Source of the DNA: Sipunculus nudus
Lineage: Eukaryota; Annelida; Sipuncula; Golfingiida; Sipunculidae
Assembly (NCBI GenBank): GCA_026874595.1
Contig: CM049317.1
Span: 68,324,118 to 68,388,117 of the forward strand
DNA length: 64,000 bases
Direction: 5' to 3'
Position 1 is the stretch's first letter. Every line of letters starts with the position of its first letter. Below the pieces are notes generated by a model, which saw only the letters and a program-made list of their open reading frames with translations, did not search any database and had not been told where the DNA came from. Position numbers and translations under genes: made by a program. Below, one piece after another: positions 1 through 12,458 of the stretch.

Positions 1-641
1 ATTGTGAAAGTGATATAAATAATATTTTATTTGTTTTGTAAAATTGATGTAAGTTTAAATCACTCTCCATATTCCTAAATCATCCAATGCTCATTTGCTG
101 CAATGAAGAAGGGCATGTCTGAAGAATAAAAGCCATGTATGCTACCATTATGGTAAAGTTTACCACCTCTCTGTTCACTCTCAAGATGTACTATGTGATA
201 AAATAAATTATGGCATCATATCAAAATGAACATATATACTGCCAAGAAGATGGGGTAGTTTTGTCTCCAGTTTAGAATCTGTCCAGAATCTTGATATAAA
301 CAGTATTTTTATTGGATATATTTATAAGGATTGGGAAACAGGACACAGCCCCACCAAAATTCCTCTCCTGATACATACATAAAGGACTTAATTGTCAGCT
401 TTGATACTAAATATTAATATGACATAATCATGAATAATTCCTTTGAAGACAATTTTTAGTTACACTGAAAATCTTTATTTATTAACTATGAGAAAGAAGA
501 TTAAATCTATATATAATTATAAATCAATATTTTACATATGCCAGAGCCTTTACAATGGGTTGCTTTTAAATTACATGTATTAAAGAGTTCATAGAATTAT
601 CTTATAATTTCAACTTGAAACGCCCCAATAATCATTTAGGT
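1..641. other. no gene seen
   Basis: AT-rich sequence with stop codons in all frames and no recognisable exon, RNA gene or repeat terminus. Nothing supportable beyond background. Confidence 0.6.
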
Positions 642-682
642 TTATATATATATATATATATATCTATATATATATATATATA
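642..682. repeat. (TA)n microsatellite
   Basis: About 40 bases of alternating T and A interrupted once by a C, followed by an A run. Simple-sequence DNA. Confidence 0.95.
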
Positions 683-808
683 AAAAAAACAGAATTAAAG
701 TAGCTGAAATAATTAAGATCTCCAGTATCATTAGGCTTATTGTAAATGACAGCCAGTATAAGAAAATTGTGTAGGTAACTGAATGATATAGGTGCTTCTA
801 ATATTATT

Positions 809-1117
809 GTATCTGCCAAAACAGAGTTTTGCAGATACTATGTTTTCAGCTGCACGCCGCCACCGCCGCGGCGTAGGTGTCCGGAGAACTCCTCCGTAAC
901 CGCTTGGCGGAATTTTACGAAACCCGGGATTATATTCGGGTCACATGTGAACTGCTGCGCCCCGATTTTGTTTTGACCTCTGACCTTTTCTCTGCGCTCT
1001 GCGTCCGTTTGTGCGTCTGTTTCCACACATAAACCCACATATCTCGGGAACCGTTTGACCGATCAGGAAAATATTTTTGCACAAATGTAGCCCTTGGAGA
1101 GCTTTATAACATACACA
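809..1117 (-). mobile_element. family B element, hairpin-end part (interrupted)
   Basis: Begins with the B-end hairpin (809-838: GTATCTGCC...GCAGATAC), followed by the GC-rich stretch and the 'cacatgtgaactg' and 'accgtttgaccgatcagg' blocks seen in every B copy. It breaks off at 1117 inside the A-rich spacer (...ataacatacacaa) where a family A element starts. The continuation of the same B copy is at 7650-8522: its first bases (aaaatggcggcaccacctgc) are those expected next when compared with the uninterrupted B copy at 31870-33048. Open frames here are not protein-like. Confidence 0.75.
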
Positions 1118-3300
1118 AACAAGTGACCCAGGGGTCATGACGCTCAGCTGACCAGGAAGACATTGACAAAAGTAATTTTATCATCTGAATGTCAAATTTG
1201 AATGAAATACTTTTTCCAAACTTGACCTTTTGTATAAAATCATCCAATATTCATTGGGGTACTATGGAGCTCTGTAGCATGAAGGATATGGGTAACAGAC
1301 ACCTATTTTCAAGGTTTACAAGATGACTTTTCAGGGGTCTCCCAGCATGTCAAAAAATAAAATTCTAGGTCCAGTTATTATGATTTGTGCCCTGTTAACA
1401 AATCCAAATGTTTATTCTGGGGGGTATTTCAAAGCCGCATAGGATGAAGGATATGGGTAACAGAGATGTAATTTCAGGTGCACAAGGAGACTTTTCAGGG
1501 GCCTCCCAGCATATCAAGAAAGGAGATTCTAGGTCAAGTCATTATAATTTGTGCTCTGTTAACAGATGACCAAATCTTTATTCTGGGGGGTACTTCAGAG
1601 CCCCATAGCTCACAGAATATGGGTAACAGGGACCTTATTTCGGGTTTCCATGTAGACCTTTTATGGGCTTCCCTGGAGGTGAGGACAGAAGATTCTAGGT
1701 CCAGTCATTATGATTTGTGCCCTGTTTACAGATGACCAAATGTTAAAAGATCACAAAAGTAGAGAAAAAAAAATCGTAAAAAAATAAAAAAAAATACAGG
1801 TGGCGCCACCAATCTCCAGAAATTGATGAAACACTCCTTGATCAATATCCATGCAAAGAATCATGGTGATTAATGCATTAGTTGTTCAGATACTTGAGCT
1901 TTTGTATTAAATTTTGCATTATTCTGGGGGGTACTTCAGAACCCCATAGCTCGAAGAATATAGGTCACAGTGACCTAATTTCAGGTTTACAAGGAAAATT
2001 TCCATAGACCTCCCAGGATTTCAAGTAAGAAGATTCCCGATCTAGCGGTTACAATTTGTGCCCTGTTAACAGACAGACGCCTGGATGGCCGGACGGACGA
2101 CGGACAAAAGGTGATCCCTACAGCTCAGATGACTTTCAGTCAGCTGAGCTAAAAATTGAAAAAATACAGGTGGCGCCACCAGAATGCAGAAACTGATGAA
2201 ACATTTCATGATCAATATCCATGCAAAGAATCATGGTGATCAATATAATAATTGTTCAGATACTTGAGTTTTTGTATCAAATTTTCCATTATTCTGGGGG
2301 GTACTTCGGAGCCCCATAGCTCAGAGGTTATGGGTAACAGAGACCTAATTTCAAGTTTTTAAGGAGACTTTTCATGGGCCTCTCAGCATGTCAAGAGAGA
2401 AGATTCTAGGTCCAGTTGTTACGATTTGTGCCATGTTAATAGATGACTGCATCTTATGAGGTCTCAAAAATAGAGAAAAAAATTTGTAAAAATAAAAAAA
2501 ATACAGGTGGCGCCACCATACTGCGGAAACTGATTACACATTCCATGATCAATATCCATGCAAAGAATCATGGTGATCACTGCAACAGTTGTTTAGATAC
2601 TTGAGCTTTTGTATCAAATTGTCCATTATTCTGAGGGATACTTCAGATGACTTACAGTCAGCTGAGCTAAAAACACTTAATGGTCAATATCCATGCAAAG
2701 AATCATGATGATTTCCATATTAGTTGTTCAGATACTTCAGCTTTTGTATCAAATTGTCCATTATTCTGAGGGATACTTCAGAGTCCTATAGCTTGAAGGA
2801 TATGGGTAACAGAGACCTAATTTCAAGTTTCCACAGGCACTCTTCATGGGCCTCCTTGCATGACAAGAATGAAGTTTCTAGGTCCAGTTGTTGCAATTTG
2901 TACCCTCTTGATAGATAACCACATCTTCAAAGGTCTCGAAAAAAAGAGAAAAAAAAATCGTAAAAATTTGAAAAAAATAGAGGTGGCACACCCTCTCTGC
3001 AGAAACTGATGGAACAGCTCATAATCAATATGTATACCAAAAATCATGACCATCAGTGTTGTAGTTATTGAGATACTGCACTTTTTGTATCAAATTTTCA
3101 TTATTCTGGGGGGTATTTTGGAGCCATACAGCCTAAAGAATATGGGTAACAGAGACCTATTTTCAGGTTTCCATGGAGAATTTTCATGGGTCTCCCTGTG
3201 TGTCAAGAATGAAGATTCTAGGTCCAGTTTTTATGATTTGTGCCCTGTTAACAGATGTTCATATCTTTGAAGGTCTCAAAAATGGATAAAACATTCGTTA
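1118..3300 (+). mobile_element. family A element, 5' part, with ~340-bp monomer array
   Basis: Starts with the family 5' terminus (AACAAGTGACCC then GACGCTCAGCTGA at 1139-1152). Interior is a tandem array of roughly 340-bp monomers, each with 'ggatatgggtaacagagacctaa', 'gattctaggtccagt', 'gatttgtgccctgttaacagatg', an A-rich spacer and the palindrome GGTGGCGCCACC (about 1799, 2169 and 2506; 337 bp between the last two). An internal copy of the 3' hairpin (2121-2150) and a degraded one (2644-2670) show internal duplication or fusion of copies. Short ORFs recur only because the monomer recurs. Confidence 0.75.
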
Positions 3301-6246
3301 AACAAGGGACCTATGGGTCACGACGCTCAGCTGTTATATATGATAAAAAAAATTATTTAGAAATGAGGCACATGCTGGTTTTGTGTGGTAATAAATATAA
3401 GCTGTATTATGAGTTGTTTTTGTTTAGCTTATGTATGATTTTGATAGTACCTTTGGACACAGGGAGGAGGATTGATTTCATTTATTTTATTAACAAATGG
3501 AGTACTACTGTCACACAGATTTTGACTTGGCCATATAACTTATAAGCAGAATATATAATATAAGGGTTTAACTATTAATTTAAAACAAGGGACCTATGGG
3601 TCACGGCGCTCAGCTGATATATATGATAAAAAAATATGATTTAGAAATGAGGCACATGCTGGTTTTATATGGTAATAAAAATAAGCTGTATTATGAGTTG
3701 CTGTGGTTTAGCTTATGTATGATTTTGATAGTACCTTTGGAGACAGGAAAGAGGATTAATTTCATTTATTTCATTAACAAATGGAGTGGGATTGTCACAT
3801 AGAGGTTTTGACTTGGCCATATAACTTATAAGCAGAACATATAATATAAGAGTTTAACTATTTATTAAAAAAATTACAAATATTGTCCTAAATAATTTTT
3901 ATTAAAAATAATAAGAGAATAGTATGATTTTTTCAAATAAAATATAACTGAAATGATTATTAAAATAATATTAAAGAATATATTCATGAATACATTCATT
4001 AATACATTTGGAAAATATTTGCACTGGTATTCATATACTTTCATTTTTACCTGAATTCCCATTCTTATGAAAGAAATTTCATAATGGAGTACATATTCAT
4101 ATTCGTGTTTAAATACAATTGCAAAGTATTCGCACCATGTCTGGTATTTATTCAGTTTTCACCAAACAATGATGTTGAGAATCCAGAATATACAAAATTC
4201 ACACATTTAAATAATGATCATAAGTACCTGGTTTTACGGCTTTTATTTATATTAAAAAAAAAAAAAATGTAATATATTCATTTTGGACTAATTTCACATC
4301 AATGTACACACTAGACACAGTAGGAATCTAGATTAATATTATCAACTGCATCTTTGTCTATAATTTATTTCCTTCATATGATCCCTAATGATTAGTAATG
4401 AATAATATGATTAACTTTTTTATCATTAAAATTGAACTGAAAAATACCATAGGTGACTGCATGGCGATATTTGGAATATGTGACATTCTATCCATCGATA
4501 CAAGATTCTTATATCATCGGTAACTGCAAGTTAATTTCCTGTTATTATCAACTATCAAATTCCTTTTCTATTTTTCTTTAATTTGTTATTAAAAACCAAT
4601 AAAAATTTATTAATTTTTTGTTTATTGTTATGTTGTTGGTTAAAACTACTAGATGAGTTTGGTTGGACACCTGGATCAACTGTGGCTGGCCATTATATAA
4701 TAAGCTGCCTGGACACCTCAGTTTATGCCTCGCCTCAAGCATGCATAATTTGCTGAAAGTTCAACAAGGTCAACATACAGGTGACTCAAGAGGTGCTACA
4801 GAGAGCCAAGGTCTGACATGGTCTCATAAAAACATTAATAAAAGCTACAATTTTTGGCCAATTTCTTTCAGCTTTTCAAACTGAAAAGCTGAAATCTTTA
4901 TGTGTGCATGATATGAAAATTATATCAACAGTACTCACAGGAAACAAACATGCCATGGTCAAAGTTGGGTAAAATTTAAGGTACTAATTTTATATTTATA
5001 CTAATAACTTATAAAATTTGAAAAATTCAGAACTAATTTGGGTATTCAATTGAATCTTGATTAAATAATGTTACATCCCTGACAAAAAATCTCTAGCTTC
5101 AGCAATCCTCTTGTTAAGGGAGTAAATATATTTCTTAATTTTTTACAAAGTGCATTATGTTTGGGCCCATAACCTAAAACAATTAAGCAATACTGACATC
5201 ATTCCTGGCATGTGCATAGAGAATATATAGAAAAATATGTATATTACATATGATTAAAGGCAGATCAGTGGTTTTGATATTAGGCAGTCTTGAAGTGTAA
5301 CAATGGGTTTTTAATGGAAAAATGAAGTTTTTCATTAATATCTCGAAGGTATTAAGTCCTAGTGACCAAATTCTTGGCATGGTAGGGGATTTTTTTGAGA
5401 CATCTAATTGTATGCCAAATTTTAGGAACTAAGAGCTGAAGCTGGGGAGCTGAGCATTTGCAAACTGCATGACACTAGCTTCATGTAAATAATATGTTAC
5501 ATGGTGCTTGAAAACTTGAATAAAATCTACAGTTTTTGATCAACTGGTTTCAAATTTTTGGTGTTTACAGACAAAATGCTAAAAAAAAACATGCTGTGAA
5601 ATTTAAATCCACAGTACTTACAGGAAAAAAACGTGCCATGGTCAAAATTGGGCAAAATTTAAGGTACCAATTTTTTATTTTTGTTAATATTTTAAAAAAT
5701 TTAAAAGATTTTGATCTAATTTTGGGTATACAATTTAATTTTGATTAATTAAAGTTATATTACTGGAAAAAAAGTTTATAGCTTAAACATATTTTGTGTT
5801 AAGTGATCAAATATCTTTCCTGATTTTTTACACAATGCATTATGTTCGGGCCCATAACTTTTTAAATTTATAAAATACAAACAAAATTTCTGGCATGTAC
5901 ATAGGAAATATATAGAGGAATAATTATGGTAAATATGAGGAAAAACAGATGAGTGGTTTTGATATTAGGCAGTCCTGAAGTGTAAAAATAGGTTTTTAAT
6001 AAAAAATTGAGGTTTTTCCTTAATTTCTCAAAGGAACGAAGTCATAAAGACCCAGTTTTTGGCTTGGTAGGAGATCTTGGGGACATCTAACATTATGCCG
6101 AATTTTGGATTCCTAGGTCTTACGGTTTCAAAACGTGCCACATCTACGGACGGACGGACGGACGGACGGACGGACAGACGGACGGACGGACGACGGACAA
6201 TGGACCACGACTATAGCTCAGATGACTTATAGTCAGCTGAGCTAAA
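3301..6246 (+). mobile_element. family A2 element, nested inside the family A element
   Basis: 5' terminus AACAAGGGACCTATGGGTCA at 3301, duplicated at 3584 (two tandem copies of a ~283-bp 5' segment). 3' end is an (ACGG)n tract (about 6145-6200) followed by the hairpin CTATAGCTCAGATGACTTAT...CAGCTGAGC (6211-6242). Interior has two diverged ~600-700-bp repeats carrying 'gttttgatattaggcagtc' and 'gtgccatggtcaaa'. An inverted, near full-length copy lies at 47175-49828 and partial copies at 19595-21965 and 52319-53760. The 96- and 68-residue open frames at 3255-3802 are two copies of the duplicated segment; similarity to the - frame at 49582-49815 reflects element homology, not a proven protein. 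No helicase/replicase motif seen. Confidence 0.8.
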
Positions 6247-7649
6247 AAACCCCAAACAAATACAGGTTGTGCCACCAGTCTGCAGGAACTGATTGAACAC
6301 CTCTTGATCAATAGTTATGCCACAAATCATGACCATCAGTGATGTAGTTATTGAGATATTGAAGTTTTTGTATGAAATTTTTGACTACTCTGGGGGGTAC
6401 TTTGGGGCCCCATAGCTCGAAGGATATGGGTAACAGAGACCTAATTTCTGGTTTCCATGGAGACTTTTCATAGGTCTCTCAGTGTATTGAAAAATAAGAT
6501 TCTAGGTCCAGTCGTTACGATTTGTGCCATGCTAACAGATGACAGCATCCTTAAAGGTCTCAAAAATAGAGGAAGAAATCGTAAAAAAATCAAACAATAT
6601 AGGTGGCGCCACCAGTCTGCAGGAACTCATGGAACATCTCATAATTAATATGTATGCCAAAAATCATGACCATCAGTGATGTAGTTATTGAGATATTGAA
6701 GTTTTTGTATGAAATTTTTGACTACTCTGGGGGGGTACCCCAGAGTACTTTGGGGCCCCATAGCTCGAAGGATGTGGGTAACAGAGACCTAATTTCTGGT
6801 TTCCAAGGAGACTTTTCATAGGTCTCTCAGTGTATTGAAAAATAAGATTCTAGGTCCAGTCGTTACGATTTGTGCCATGCTAACAGATGACAGCATCCTT
6901 AAAGGTCTCAAAAATAGAGGAAGAAATCGTAAAAAAATCAAACAATATAGGTGGCGCCACCAGTCTGCAGGAACTCATGGAACATCTCATAATCAATATG
7001 TATGCCAAAAATCATGACCATCAGTGATGTAGTTATTGAGATATTGAAGTTTTTGTATGAAATTTTTGACTACTCTGGGAGGGGGGGGGGTACTTTGGGG
7101 CCCCATAGCTCGAAGGATATGGTAAACAGAGACCTAATTTCTGGTTTCCAAGGATATTTTTCATGGACCTCTCAGTGTGTCAAGAATGAAGATTCTAGAT
7201 CCAGTCGTTACGATTTGTGCCATGTTAACAGATGACAGCATCCTTAAAGGTCTCAAAAATAGAGGAAAAAAATTGTAAACGAATCGAACAATAAAGGTGG
7301 CACCACCAGTCTGCAAGAAGTGATGACACATCTCATGATCAATAGTTATGCCACAAATCATGACCATCAGTCAAGTAGTTAATGAGATATTGAAGTTTTT
7401 GTACGAAATTTTGGACTTTTCTGGGGGGTACTTTGGGGCCCCATAGCTCGAAGGATATGGGTAACAGAGACCTAATTTCTGGTTTCCAAGGAGATTTTTC
7501 ATGGACCTCCCTGGATGTCAAGTAAGAAGATTCCAGTTCTAGTGGTTACGATTTGTGCCCTGTTAACGGACAGATGCCCAGACGGCCGGACGGACGACGG
7601 AAAAAAGGTGATCCCTATAGCTCAGATGACTTTCAGTCAGCTGAGCTAA
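6247..7649 (+). mobile_element. family A element, 3' part
   Basis: Resumes the family A array right after the nested A2 element with the A-rich spacer and a degenerate palindrome (GTTGTGCCACC). Monomers lie at about 6250-6600, 6600-6950, 6950-7300 and 7300-7610; the palindromes at 6601 and 6949 are 348 bp apart. Ends with a short CGGACGG tract and the 3' hairpin (7615-7648). Poly-G runs (7079-7090) mark the 'ctggggggtac' motif of the monomer. Confidence 0.75.
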
Positions 7650-8522
7650 AAATGGCGGCACCACCTGCAACCATGTTTGCACAGTGTCCATCTGTTCGTC
7701 TGCCTTGGGTTAAAATCACTCATATCTCTGCAGTGATTTGACTTATTCACCTGAAATTTGGCATGCGTATACATCCTGGATAGCTTTTCTGATTTTATGA
7801 CAGGTGGCGCCACCTACATTCACGTTTACGCTGCAAACATCCAAGCTCATATCTCGGGAACCATTTGACCGATTCGGCCAAAATTTTGCATGTGTATAGA
7901 TCTCATATAGCTCTTTATCATACCCAATACTGGTGGCGCCACCTGCAGCCATTTTTGCACAGCTCCCCTCTGTTTGTCTGGCATGGGATAAAATCACTCA
8001 TATCTCGGCAGTGGTTTGACATATCTGCCTGAAATTTTGCAGGTTTATACATCCCAGACAGCTCTCTTGATTTTATGACAGGTGGCGCCACCTGCATTCT
8101 AGTTTATGCAGCAGACATCCAAGCTTATATCTTGGGAACCGTTTGACCGATTGGGCCAACGTTTTGCATATGTATAGTTCTCACATAGCTCATTATCATA
8201 CGCAAAACTGGTGGCGCCACCTTCAACCATTTTTGCACAGCGTCCATCTGTTTGTCTGCCACGGGCTAAAATCACTCATAAACATATAGTGTTTTGACTT
8301 ATTTGCCTCAAATTTTTTTCATATGTATACAACTTGGATGGCTTTCTGGATTTTGTGGTAGGTGGCACAACCTACAAACACCATTTGGCTGCAGACATCC
8401 ATGCTGATATGCAACACTTAACTCTATTTCCCTTTGCCACTCAATCCATGCCTCACCTCACCTGTTCCACTCTGATTTAGGCGGATACACGTAGTCGCTT
8501 GTCGACTACCCGTATTCTAGTT
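7650..8522 (-). mobile_element. family B element, continuation and terminus
   Basis: Second half of the B copy begun at 809. Contains alternating half-monomers with the palindrome GGTGGCGCCACC (about 7803, 7931, 8080, 8210) and the motifs 'atatctcgggaaccgtttgacc' and 'ctcatatctcggcagtggttt'. Ends with the B terminus, seen here as GTCGCTTGTCGACTACCCGT then ATTCTAGT at about 8519. Confidence 0.75.
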
Positions 8523-8596
8523 TAAAAATGTGGTTGCAGTGCTAGTTTATAGCACTCATGGCTGCGCAAATTCTAGAATCCTCCCATCAGTTTATG

Positions 8597-8740
8597 TAAT
8601 AGTAACAGTAATAGTAATAGATACCCCAGTAATAGTAATAGTAATAGAAGATAAAATGTGGTAATAGTAATAGTAAAAGTAATATCAGAAATTGAAGGTA
8701 ATAGTAATAGTAATAGTAATAGAACAATTGTAATAGACCC
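8597..8740. repeat. (TAGTAA)n microsatellite
   Basis: Imperfect repeats of 'agtaatagtaatag' with two interruptions. It sits between two B copies in opposite orientation (7650-8522 and 8745-9523). The Leu/Ile-rich open frame on the other strand is only a readout of the repeat. Confidence 0.9.
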
Positions 8741-8744
8741 CATG

Positions 8745-9523
8745 TCTGATATTAGCATGGATGCCTGCAGCCGAAATGTGTATGTAGGTTGCGCAACCTA
8801 CCACAAAATCCAGAAAGCTGTCAAAGTTGTATACATATGCAAAAAGTCAAACCACTGCCGAGATGTGAGTGATTTTATCCCACAGCAGACAAACAGATGG
8901 ACACTGTGCGAAAATGGTTGCAGGTGATGCCACTAGTTTTGCCTATGATAAAGAGCTATGTGAGATCTATACACATGCAAAATTTTGGCCAAATTGGTCA
9001 AACCGTTCCCTAAATATGAGCTTGGATGTCTGCAGCGTAAATGTAAATGTAGGTGGCGCCACCTGTCATAAAATCAAGAAAGCTATCCAATTTGTATGAA
9101 CCTGTAAAATTTTAGGCAGATAAGTCAAACCACTGCCAAGATATGAGTGATTTTATCCCAAGGCAGATGAACAGATGGATGCTGTGCAAAAACGGTTGCA
9201 GGTGGCACCACCATTTTTATGTATGTTATAAAGCTATCCAAGGGTTACATTTGAGCAAAATGTTTTTCCTGATCGGTCAAACGGTTCCCTAGATATGTGG
9301 GTTAATGTGTCAAAACAGAAGCACAGATGGATGCACTGGAGAGAGGAAAGGTCAGAGGTCAACGCAAAATATTTTGGCACCAGTTCACATGTGACCCGAT
9401 AATCGTGTTTCGGAAAAATCTGTCCAGTGGTCTCAGAGTTCTATACCAGAAATGAACGCGACAGCGGCGGTGGAACCCGGTCAAAAACATAGTATTTGCA
9501 AAACTTTGTTTTGGCGGATACAA
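8745..9523 (+). mobile_element. family B element, partial
   Basis: Runs from the 'atgcctgcagccgaaatgtg' monomer block, through palindromes (GGTTGCGCAACC at 8788, GGTGGCGCCACC at about 9051), to the GC-rich block and the terminal hairpin (9491-9522, GTATTTGC...GGCGGATAC). The other terminus is missing. It is inverted relative to 7650-8522. Confidence 0.7.
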
Positions 9524-10785
9524 CTAGGATGTATCAGCCAGGATATTTTGAATATGTTCTTTTGGCCAGGGAGGATTTTTGGGACAGATGAATGGACAAT
9601 ATGGCAGCATAGTTTCTGAGAAGAACATTTTTTAATGTTTTTTAGCTTCTTCCAAATAAAATCTAAGAAACTGCAGTAAGCCAAGAAATAAGCAAATTCC
9701 AATAGAATTTTTTAGATGACAAATTTTTAGCAAAAAATTTGGTGGTGCTTGCTCCTGCTCTTTTTGAGATAGCTATGACGCATGACGAGAGACCACACAC
9801 CATTGCATAAGCTCACAAATTGGCTAAAAATGCAAACTTGGTTTTTTCAAACAGTTGAAAGATATAGATCCAGTAGATCTAATCTGGGAATTCTGTGTCT
9901 AGACGATGTGTTTAGACGTCTAGACGCTGTGTCTAGACGTCTAGACACATTGTCTAGACAAATTGTCTAGACGACAGACAGAGCCAGGTCAGTTGCCATG
10001 GTGATGTTTGGACCCCACCTGGTTGTACTGAGTGACCTCTTGACTTGGTTGCTGAAACTCAGCATGTTGTTAAATCTGTTTTCAAACACAGGAAGCCTTT
10101 TTCAATTTGCTACACTGCTTTTTTAATGCTGCATTTACCCAATCTATTCTTATAAAACTGGCAGAAGCCTACCATAGAATAATTATTGTAAAGTTTAAAC
10201 CGATCAGCTTAACAGTTTCATCATAAAACAGTGTATAAGCTAGAAGAGTCTAAAATTACATTTTTACTTGTAAAAAACAGATCAATGTAGGTAGCACCAC
10301 CAATACCTCAGTTTCAGATATGACATATGTGAAAACATTGGCATAAAATTTGGTGATTATAGCTCTAGCCATTTCCGAGATTTTAATTTAAGTGTGCTTT
10401 TTTGGACAGATGACCAAGTTCAACCTCCTGTAACTTGACCAAAAATCTCCAAACTGGAACCATTCGAACAAAGTTGAGAAAGATTGTTCAAGGGATCATT
10501 TCTGTGAAATATTGGACAATTTGGCTGGACAGTTTCGGAGAAGAATTTTTTAAAGCTTTTTTAACTTTTTCCCTATAGAATCTCAGAAAATGCAGTTAGA
10601 AAAAAATTAACAAAATCCGATAGAGTTTTTCAGATGAATGATTATTTCGCAAAAATTTGGTGATGCTAGCTCCTGCCATTTTTGAGATAGCTATGGTTAT
10701 CGTACAGACAACGCACACCGCACGACAGACGACGCTTCACCATGGAATAAGCTCACAGGTTCGCTAAAAACATTGTTCATTAATG
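9524..10785 (+). mobile_element. family C repeat element
   Basis: Repeated blocks of 'tctgagaagaattttttaa', 'gaaccattcgaacaaa' and 'ttttgagatagctatg', with a cluster of TCTAGA-containing palindromes (about 9898-9972; gtctagacgtctagac occurs twice) and a degenerate palindrome at 10288. Ends near 10775 in CTCACAGGTTCGCTAAAAA, the same end seen inverted at about 36296. An inverted relative, including the TCTAGA cluster, is at 37898-38670. No protein-like ORF. Confidence 0.6.
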
Positions 10786-11011
10786 GCAGACAACTGGAAA
10801 GATCTGCTATCATATAAATTTAATCATATTTGAACACACACAAGCTATTTTTTACTTATAATGTCAACCTTTTACTTTTCAACTTTGCCTTAAACAATGG
10901 GACCTCTTTTTCACCAAGATTTTTTATTTTAGCAAAAATTCCCCTTCTGCAAATATCACATTTTTGAAACCTGTGAACAAAAAGGGCGACCACAGTATCT
11001 ATATCTATACT

Positions 11012-11211
11012 TTATGACCCACCTGGGTGCTGAGGGGCGCCGGGATAGCCTGGAGGAGCTCCGTATCCCTGTGGAGGAGCTCCGTAACCTTGTTGGGGTC
11101 CTCCTAGGGGCATTCCGTAGGCAGGCTGCTGTCCTGGTGCTGTGGGATAAGCCTGCTGGGGATATATGGGTTGCTGAGTTGGATAGCTTGGCTGGGCTGG
11201 GTAACCACCTA
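11012..11211 (-). CDS. Pro/Tyr/Gly/Gln-rich exon of an unidentified - strand gene
   Basis: Reading the - strand, a pyrimidine-rich acceptor (cttatttacag) ends at 11212. The exon then encodes 65 residues rich in P, Q, Y, G and A, with repeats of the type YPxQQ and two QGYGAPP/GYGAPPG units, then a TAA at 11012-11014. Two readings are possible: a terminal exon ending ...HPGGS-stop with an AATAAA-type signal at 10923-10928, or an internal 189-nt exon using the good donor CAG/GTGGGT at 11023/11022. Such tails occur in annexin A7/A11 and peflin N-termini, phospholipid scramblases and several endosomal adaptors; I cannot assign the family. It may belong to the gene starting at 22241 on the same strand. 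Confidence 0.55.
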
Positions 11212-11912
11212 CTGTAAATAAGATTACAGGTAAACAACATGATCTTTCTTAATGGCTTATTGTAATCAGCTATGTGGATTGTCTCCCAGTGAAGGATGTG
11301 TTGTAATTAACATGCATTTAGCCCAAACATTCAGACTCCATACAGGAATGGAGTCCAAAAACCTGTTAGTGAGCGTTTCCCCTCTTATTGGACCACAACT
11401 CAAAAAGGGAATGACAAGCAAATTAACAGAGGGATCGATGCAAATTACCTAAAAACACAAAAATATGGTGGTTTCCTCATAAATTGCCCAAGGATAAACC
11501 CTACTTAGCCTTCCCAGCATGCCTTGCCAGGCTGTAAACAAGAGCTGATGGAGGTTGCCATTATTTGTTTTCTTGAGAGAAAGTGCCACTAATTTCATAC
11601 ATACAGAACATTTAAGTTACAATTTATATCTGAACTGAGTCAACACAACTGTATTATGTGTAATATGAAGGTGTTATTGCATGTCCTCTCACTGCATGGC
11701 TAATATCATGGCCTGAACCACTTTGGTCAGATCTGACCTAGCTGTAGTGGGTAAACTCTTCACCTTAGCAGCTATAACACAAACAAATGGAACAAACAGA
11801 ATTGTTTGTGTTAAAAGCCTGTAGCTAACATGCACTGTGTATGTTCAAATGTCCTACTAATCATCTCAGGTCTACAAGACCTGAACACTAAGGCTATTAG
11901 TATAAAATTTGT
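11212..11912. other. no gene seen; possible intron of the - strand gene
   Basis: Low-repeat sequence upstream (in - orientation) of the P/Y/G-rich exon. No further exon could be recognised by eye. Confidence 0.4.
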
Positions 11913-12458
11913 CTACTATAGTCCATTTCACCACCTGCTGTCCACCTGTTTTTTTAGATAATTTACTTAAAAGTTTATATTTTTCAATATTTTCCAAGTA
12001 AACAACATATGGAAGTGACAACCTAATATGGCAGTTAAAAATTTTACAATAAATCTGCCATTCATGTTTCACAACATTTTAGTCTCTTTATCATGATCTG
12101 GCAGATATTGTGTCCCTCCATAAGTAGCCAGCTTTGTTTTAGCTGGTTATTTTTTTAGAGTGTTTACATGAGATCATCCAATCAGCAGCTGTCAGTTGAG
12201 GCTGTTTTTGCATGTGACCAATGACCTTGACCGCCATAAGTGGGTCTGATATGTTGTAAAATGTAGACTGATTTCTCATATTTTCAGAAAATTATATTAC
12301 TCAAATATGGCATAAGGTAGGAATTTAGTTACCTAACTGAAAATTAGGTTCTGTAATCCTCTCCTCTACACTTTAATTGTTTCCCTTGAAATGTACCTAG
12401 TAAAAATTTTCATAGCAAAAAACAGGTGGACACGAGGGGTTGAAACGGACTATAGTAG
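11913..12458. mobile_element. inverted-repeat DNA element (MITE-like)
   Basis: Ends are inverted repeats of about 40 bp: CTACTATAGTCCATTTCACC at the left and, read inward from the right, CTACTATAGTCCGTTTCAAC, both continuing to TGTCCACCTGTTTTTT. If the element proper starts at CTATAGTCC it is flanked by TA on both sides, suggesting a Tc1/mariner-type TA target. Length about 545 bp, no ORF. A half copy lies inverted at 14556-14787, and an end fragment at 21966-22008. Confidence 0.7.

Noticed and set aside
3255-4272. Conserved-looking small proteins shared with 49122-49815
   Set aside because: Similarity is nucleotide homology of two A2 copies; stops and start positions differ and no known domain is seen. 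A codon-substitution test between copies would be needed to revive this.
8573-8758. Leu-rich frame that looks like a membrane segment
   Set aside because: Readout of the (TAGTAA)n microsatellite on the other strand.
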